Shown in pieces: positions 59,903 through 64,000 of a stretch of DNA of 64,000 nt (its first letter is position 1; each line of letters begins with the position of its first letter). The notes under the pieces were generated by a model. The model had not been told where the DNA came from. It did not search any database and was given only the letters and a program-made list of their open reading frames with translations. The stretch comes from a delta proteobacterium NaphS2 (GTDB lineage Bacteria > Desulfobacterota > DSM-4660 > Desulfatiglandales > Desulfatiglandaceae), in assembly GCA_000179315.1 (NCBI GenBank), contig ADZZ01000282.1:1-64000 (forward strand), in the 5' to 3' direction. Both the position numbers and the translations under genes were made by a program.

Positions 59903-61396
59903 ATGGATATTTTTTTAGAAGAGGGACCGAAGAACCCGATTAAAATTCAGGATAACACCTTTCGAGATGGACATCAGTCATTGCTGGCGACCCGGATGAG
60001 GACTGAGGACATGCTGCCCATAGCCGAAAAGATGGACAGTGTGGGATTCTGGGCCATGGAGGTGTGGGGAGGCGCCACCTTTGATACCATGCATCGATTT
60101 CTGGGTGAAGACCCTTTCGACCGCATTCGGACGTTAAAAAAGTATATTAAAAAAACGCCTTTTTCCATGCTGCTAAGAGGCCAGAATCTGGTGGGCTACC
60201 GCAACTATGCCGATGATGTGGCCCGACTTTTTGTGGACAAGGCCTGTGAGGCGGGTATGGATGTGTTCAGGGTTTTTGATGCGCTGAACGATTTCAGGAA
60301 TTTTGAGACGGTTGTAGAGAGGATCAAAGCCAACGGAAAACATTTTCAGGGTACCATTTGCTATACGTTGACGGAGCGGCGTATGGGCGGCGACGTCTTC
60401 AATCTGGACTATTATATCAATAAGGCGACAGAAATCCAGGAGATGGGAGCCGATACCCTGTGTCTGAAGGATATGGCGGGAATCATGGCGCCCTTCGATA
60501 TCGCCAAGATCATTTCCGAGCTTAAGAAGAATATCAGCATTCCCATTCATTTGCACACCCATTACACCAGCGGTATGGCCTCCATGGTTTATCTGGAAGC
60601 CATCAAAGCGGGCGTCGATATTGTGGATACCTGTCTGGCGCCATTTGCACTCAGAACTTCCCAGCCGGCCGTTGAGCCCATTGTGGCCACCCTTTACGGC
60701 ACAACCCGCGATACCGGTTTCGATTTGAACCTGCTGTTGGAACTGGGGGATTACATGGAGAGCGTGGCGCCCAAGTACCGGGACTACCTGGCCAGGCACA
60801 ACATGAGCGTCATCGACACGGGCGTGCTGGCCCACCAGGTTCCCGGCGGCATGATTTCAAACCTGGTTGGCCAATTGAAAGAGGCCAAGGCCCTGGACAG
60901 ACTGGCTGAAGTGTACAAGGACGTGGCCATCACCCGCAAGGAACTGGGCATGCCTCCCTTGGTGACGCCTACCAGTCAGATCGTAGGTGTTCAGTCGGTG
61001 TTGAACGTGTTGTTCGGGCGATATAAGATGGTGACCAATGAGGTTAAGGATCTGGCTTACGGCCTTTACGGGCAGACCCCCATACCGGTGGATCCCGAAG
61101 TACAGAAAAAGGTGCTGAAAAATTACAGGCGGGGGGAGACGCCGGTCACAGGCCGTGCGGCCGATTTTCTGGAGCCGGAGTTGGAAAAGGCCAAAGCGAA
61201 AGTGGGGGATCTGGCCAAGAATGATTTTGATCTCCTGATCTATACGCTTTATCCTACAACCGGGGAGCAGTTTCTCAAGTGGAAATACAACCTGGAGGAA
61301 CGGCCCGCCAGTGTCAAACCCAAGACCCTTGAGGACATCCGTAAAGAAGATGAGGCAATGGCCGCTGCCATTGAGCAGGTGTGCAAGACGGTTTGA
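59903..61396 (+). CDS. Carboxyltransferase subunit (oxaloacetate decarboxylase alpha / PycB type)
   Basis: This is a 497-residue biotin-dependent carboxyltransferase. A DRE-TIM-like barrel contains the signature IQDNTFRDGHQSLLATRMR, the LLRGQNLVGYRNYADDV segment, the lysine of LCLKDMAGIMAP and the metal-binding histidines of IHLHTHYTSG. A helical PYC/OadA domain follows. No biotin-attachment MKM motif occurs at the C-terminus, so the biotin carrier must be a separate protein. It could serve oxaloacetate decarboxylase, pyruvate carboxylase or methylmalonyl-CoA carboxyltransferase. ATG 59903 has GGAGG upstream and is preferred to a longer frame from 59825. Confidence 0.88.
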   Translation: MDIFLEEGPKNPIKIQDNTFRDGHQSLLATRMRTEDMLPIAEKMDSVGFWAMEVWGGATFDTMHRFLGEDPFDRIRTLKKYIKKTPFSMLLRGQNLVGYRNYADDVARLFVDKACEAGMDVFRVFDALNDFRNFETVVERIKANGKHFQGTICYTLTERRMGGDVFNLDYYINKATEIQEMGADTLCLKDMAGIMAPFDIAKIISELKKNISIPIHLHTHYTSGMASMVYLEAIKAGVDIVDTCLAPFALRTSQPAVEPIVATLYGTTRDTGFDLNLLLELGDYMESVAPKYRDYLARHNMSVIDTGVLAHQVPGGMISNLVGQLKEAKALDRLAEVYKDVAITRKELGMPPLVTPTSQIVGVQSVLNVLFGRYKMVTNEVKDLAYGLYGQTPIPVDPEVQKKVLKNYRRGETPVTGRAADFLEPELEKAKAKVGDLAKNDFDLLIYTLYPTTGEQFLKWKYNLEERPASVKPKTLEDIRKEDEAMAAAIEQVCKTV

Positions 61397-61455
61397 AGTG
61401 AGCCCTTAGAGGTTAGCGGCCAGGCCGATGATCCAGCTAACAGCTAGACGCTATA

Positions 61456-62094
61456 ATGTTTATTACTTTTGAAGGCATTGAGGGGTGTGGCAAATCGACC
61501 CAGGCCAAACGGATTGCAGCCCGTTTGGAAAGGGCGGGGGTTTCATGCATTTTGACGCGGGAGCCGGGGGGAACCCCCGTGGGGAACGATATTCGGCAGA
61601 TCTTGTTGTCATCCGGAAACCGGGATTTGCCCCCTCTGGCTGAACTTTTTCTTTACGAAGCGGACAGGGCCCTTCACATGGCGAGTGTTGTCAAGCCGGC
61701 GCTGGCGGCAAAGAAATGGGTTCTGTGCGACCGCTTTTTTGATGCAACCACCGCATACCAGGGTTATGCGCGAGGCCAGGACCTCCACATGACGGCCCGT
61801 TTGAACGAAATGGCATCTTTCGGTATTAAACCGGACAAAACGTTTCTGCTCGATTGTCCGGTAAGTGTCGGACTCAAAAGGGCGTTGAAACGAAATGCGG
61901 AAAGCCGAGTAGCCGGCCAGGATCGGTTCGAACAGGAAAAAACGGCCTTTCACGAGGCCGTTCGCCATGGCTACAGGGAACTGGCAAAGCAAAATCCCCA
62001 CCGGTTTGTGGTGGTGGATGCCACACAGACGGAGGTCCGCCTGGAGGCGGATATTTTTTCCTGCCTTCGAAACCACATATTGATTGAGCCCTAA
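61456..62094 (+). CDS. tmk: Thymidylate kinase
   Basis: Thymidylate kinase phosphorylates dTMP to dTDP. The 212-residue protein shows the P-loop FEGIEGCGKSTQ (residues 4-15), the LTREPGGTPVG motif and the DRFFDATTAYQG motif of the family, with a lid region containing R residues (ESRVAGQDRFEQE). It is followed after 13 bp by holB, a common arrangement. Confidence 0.95.
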   Translation: MFITFEGIEGCGKSTQAKRIAARLERAGVSCILTREPGGTPVGNDIRQILLSSGNRDLPPLAELFLYEADRALHMASVVKPALAAKKWVLCDRFFDATTAYQGYARGQDLHMTARLNEMASFGIKPDKTFLLDCPVSVGLKRALKRNAESRVAGQDRFEQEKTAFHEAVRHGYRELAKQNPHRFVVVDATQTEVRLEADIFSCLRNHILIEP

Positions 62095-62107
62095 CGAGTA
62101 GCCTCCA

Positions 62108-63172
62108 GTGTTTTTTTCACAAATCATCGGCCAGGAAAAAGCCAAGCACTTGTTTGAAAGCGTGGTGCGCAGGAAAAGGGTTCCGCATGCCTATCTTTTT
62201 ACGGGTATTGCGGGCATCGGAAAGACCAGCGCTGCCAAGGCCTTTACCATGACGTTGAATTGCGATACCCCTTCAGGCCTTGATGGTTGCGGTGTCTGTC
62301 CATCCTGTCGAAAGATTCTGAACGGAAATTTTCCGGATTTCATCACCCTGGAACCTGACGGCCAGAAAATCAAGATAGAACAGATCAGGGCGCTCAATCG
62401 CAGCCTGGGATATGCGCCATTTTCCGGCGGCTACCGGGTCGTTGTAATTCACAAAGCGGAGGTCATGACCGTCGAAGCCGCTAATTCTTTCTTGAAAACC
62501 CTTGAAGAACCACCGCCTGGTAATATTTTTGTGCTCAACGCAGCCGAACCGCGGGATCTGCTGCCCACGATCGTATCCCGATGCCAACGTGTTTCCTTCA
62601 GACCGCTTAAAATCGAGGAAATTGTGGCGCAACTCACCAAGGAGACGCAGCTGGATGTTCCTTCGGCACAGATCCTGGCAAGAGCCGCCGACGGCAGTCT
62701 GGGGCTGGCCCTTCGCATGAGCGGGAGCGATTACCTGGAGCGGCGCAAGGGTTGGATCGGGAAGATTTTTAGGCTCTATGGATGCAGCGGCGCCGAGGCC
62801 TTGAACATGGCCGTCGAGAGTGCTAAAGAAGATCGGGCCGGGCTGGATCAACCGGGAAGCGTAAAAGCGGGTCTATTTGACATGCTTTCCGTCTGGGCAT
62901 CCTTCTATCGAGACCTATTGCTGGTCCGGACGGATACAGCGGATAGGTTTTTGATTAATGAGGACTTTCGAGATCAGCTGAAGAAAGCCGCATCAGGATT
63001 GTCGTTTCAAAGCCTCCTTGAGAGTTTTCAGACCGTGGATCGGGCCGTCAGAGACTTGCACCGCATGCGGAATCCGACGCTGGTTCTGGAAAACGCGTTA
63101 CTGAATTTGCAGAAAATGGGTGGCGGACAGGGCGGACATGGCCGCGCGCCGCTAACAGATGAATGGTCATAA
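62108..63172 (+). CDS. holB: DNA polymerase III delta' subunit
   Basis: This 354-residue clamp-loader subunit begins at GTG. The AAA+ domain has IIGQEKAKHLFESVV, a P-loop GIAGIGKTSAAKA, four cysteines of the zinc site (CGVCPSCRK plus an earlier cysteine in LNCD) and the SRC motif in IVSRCQRVSF. It takes part in loading the beta clamp at the replication fork. Position between tmk and ricT supports the call. Confidence 0.93.
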   Translation: MFFSQIIGQEKAKHLFESVVRRKRVPHAYLFTGIAGIGKTSAAKAFTMTLNCDTPSGLDGCGVCPSCRKILNGNFPDFITLEPDGQKIKIEQIRALNRSLGYAPFSGGYRVVVIHKAEVMTVEAANSFLKTLEEPPPGNIFVLNAAEPRDLLPTIVSRCQRVSFRPLKIEEIVAQLTKETQLDVPSAQILARAADGSLGLALRMSGSDYLERRKGWIGKIFRLYGCSGAEALNMAVESAKEDRAGLDQPGSVKAGLFDMLSVWASFYRDLLLVRTDTADRFLINEDFRDQLKKAASGLSFQSLLESFQTVDRAVRDLHRMRNPTLVLENALLNLQKMGGGQGGHGRAPLTDEWS

Positions 63173-63190
63173 GGAATACTTGAGAATCCC

Positions 63191-64000
63191 ATGAGCAAGT
63201 ACGTTGGCATTCAGTTCAGAAATTCGGGGAAGGTCTACGATTTCGATTGCGGGCACTTTGTGCTTCAGAAAGGGGATAAGGTGCTGGTGGTCACTGAGGA
63301 AGGTCCTGCGGTGGGATGTGTCTGCACGGAACCCCAGAACGAAAGCAGGGAAGGGTCTGATCGAAAGCTCAAGAAGGTATTCCGAGTGGCCACCCTTGAA
63401 GAAATAGACCGTTATGAAAGGGATTGCCAGTTGGAACGGGATGTCTACGATTTCTGTTACCGGAAGGTGAAGGAAAGATCCGTTCCCATGAGCATTGTTT
63501 CGGTGGAGAAACGGTTTGACGGCAGCAAAACCATCATCTATTTTACGGCGGATGGGCGGGTTGATTTCAGAGCACTGGTCAAAGACCTGGTAGGGAAATT
63601 CAGAACACGGATCGAAATGCGACAGATCGGTGTGCGCCACCAGGCGAAAATGGTAGGGGGCCTGGGAACCTGCGGACGACCGCTGTGCTGCTCCACATTC
63701 TTGAACACCTTTGCGCCTGTCACCATCAAGATGGCCAAAAAGCAGAATATTTCTCTCAATCCCAGCAAAATATCCGGAATGTGCGGAAGGCTCATGTGCT
63801 GTCTTACATATGAGGACAAATTCTACGAACAGGCCAAAAAGAAGCTCCCCCGCATCGGAAAAAAAGTGGTAACAAAAGAAGGGGATGGAAAGGTCATTCG
63901 CCAGAACGTTTTTAAAGAGACGGTCACGGTTTCACTGGGTTCGGAAGGCGAACTTGAAGTGAAAGCCGATGAGCTCAAGGAGCTCTCCAAACATAAAGAG
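63191..64000 (+). CDS. ricT: PSP1-domain protein RicT/YaaT (runs off window end)
   Basis: The frame is open from ATG 63191 to the last base, giving 270 residues without a stop. It shows the PSP1/YaaT pattern with two cysteine clusters, GGLGTCGRPLCCSTFL and SGMCGRLMCCLTYE. In Bacillus the homologue works with RicA and RicF in RNA processing. The tmk-holB-ricT order is widespread. The 3' end lies outside the window. Confidence 0.9.
   Translation, partial: MSKYVGIQFRNSGKVYDFDCGHFVLQKGDKVLVVTEEGPAVGCVCTEPQNESREGSDRKLKKVFRVATLEEIDRYERDCQLERDVYDFCYRKVKERSVPMSIVSVEKRFDGSKTIIYFTADGRVDFRALVKDLVGKFRTRIEMRQIGVRHQAKMVGGLGTCGRPLCCSTFLNTFAPVTIKMAKKQNISLNPSKISGMCGRLMCCLTYEDKFYEQAKKKLPRIGKKVVTKEGDGKVIRQNVFKETVTVSLGSEGELEVKADELKELSKHKE

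Noticed and set aside
1-64000. CRISPR arrays, tRNA or rRNA genes
   Set aside because: No regularly spaced repeats, cloverleaf-like segments or rRNA signatures were noticed by eye on either strand.

Overview
The window looks like a chromosomal segment of an anaerobic Gram-negative bacterium, most probably a sulfate-reducer-like Desulfobacterota. The reasons are an anaerobic (cbi-type) cobalamin pathway, an exported CbiK-type cobaltochelatase, TonB-dependent receptors (so an outer membrane), polyferredoxin and double-cubane-type iron-sulfur proteins, and a tmk-holB-ricT housekeeping run. No rRNA, tRNA or CRISPR array was seen. The assignment rests on gene content only.

Region 1 (1-40877, all on the + strand) is a large corrinoid/cobalt locus. 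It begins just inside an IS4-family element whose end lies 31 bp before an exported cobaltochelatase (cbiK). Then come a BtuCDF-like importer, cbiL and a gate-type membrane protein. Two cobalamin riboswitches, each followed by a rho-independent terminator, head two uptake modules. Module A (6450-14085) is a TonB receptor, a periplasm-facing DUF4198-like protein, a NapH-like polyferredoxin, a 2-hydroxyacyl-CoA-dehydratase-type (double-cubane) protein, its ATP-dependent activator and a TauE/CcdA-like membrane protein. Module B (14269-33123) is a TonB receptor, two membrane-anchored CobN-like proteins flanking a DUF2162/ExbB/DUF2149 set, a MacA/MacB/MacB/TolC-like efflux system and a second cbiL. 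cbiX, cbiA, cbiC, cbiD, cbiET, cbiF, cbiG and cbiH follow, often overlapping. cbiJ and the late genes (cbiP, cbiB, cobUST) are not present.

Region 2 (about 40878-54965, genes on the - strand, visibly more A+T-rich) is a defence island resembling type 4 BREX: brxL, pglZ, brxC, a small BrxF-like protein, a DUF1016 nuclease, DUF4007, a PAPS-reductase-like BrxP and an unusual regulator combining two RNA-polymerase-alpha-CTD-like domains, a sigma-region-4-like helix-turn-helix and a HARE-HTH. A 490-bp direct repeat of the 3' part of cbiH (about 91% identical by hand count) lies on both sides, which points to insertion or recombination at cbiH.

Region 3 (55491-58528) holds two VapBC-type toxin-antitoxin pairs, each with a promoter and a palindromic candidate operator, and a complete IS4-family element that is an inverted copy of the one at the left edge. 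Region 4 (58529-64000) is ordinary chromosome: a glycosyltransferase, a carboxyltransferase subunit (OadA/PycB type), tmk, holB and a truncated ricT.

Working model (inference): modules A and B import and chemically process corrinoids or other cobalt tetrapyrroles at the envelope under B12 repression. The reductive double-cubane enzyme, the ExbB-coupled CobN-like proteins and the MacAB-TolC exporter are the least explained parts. The cbi genes build the corrin ring with cobalt inserted by CbiK and/or CbiX.
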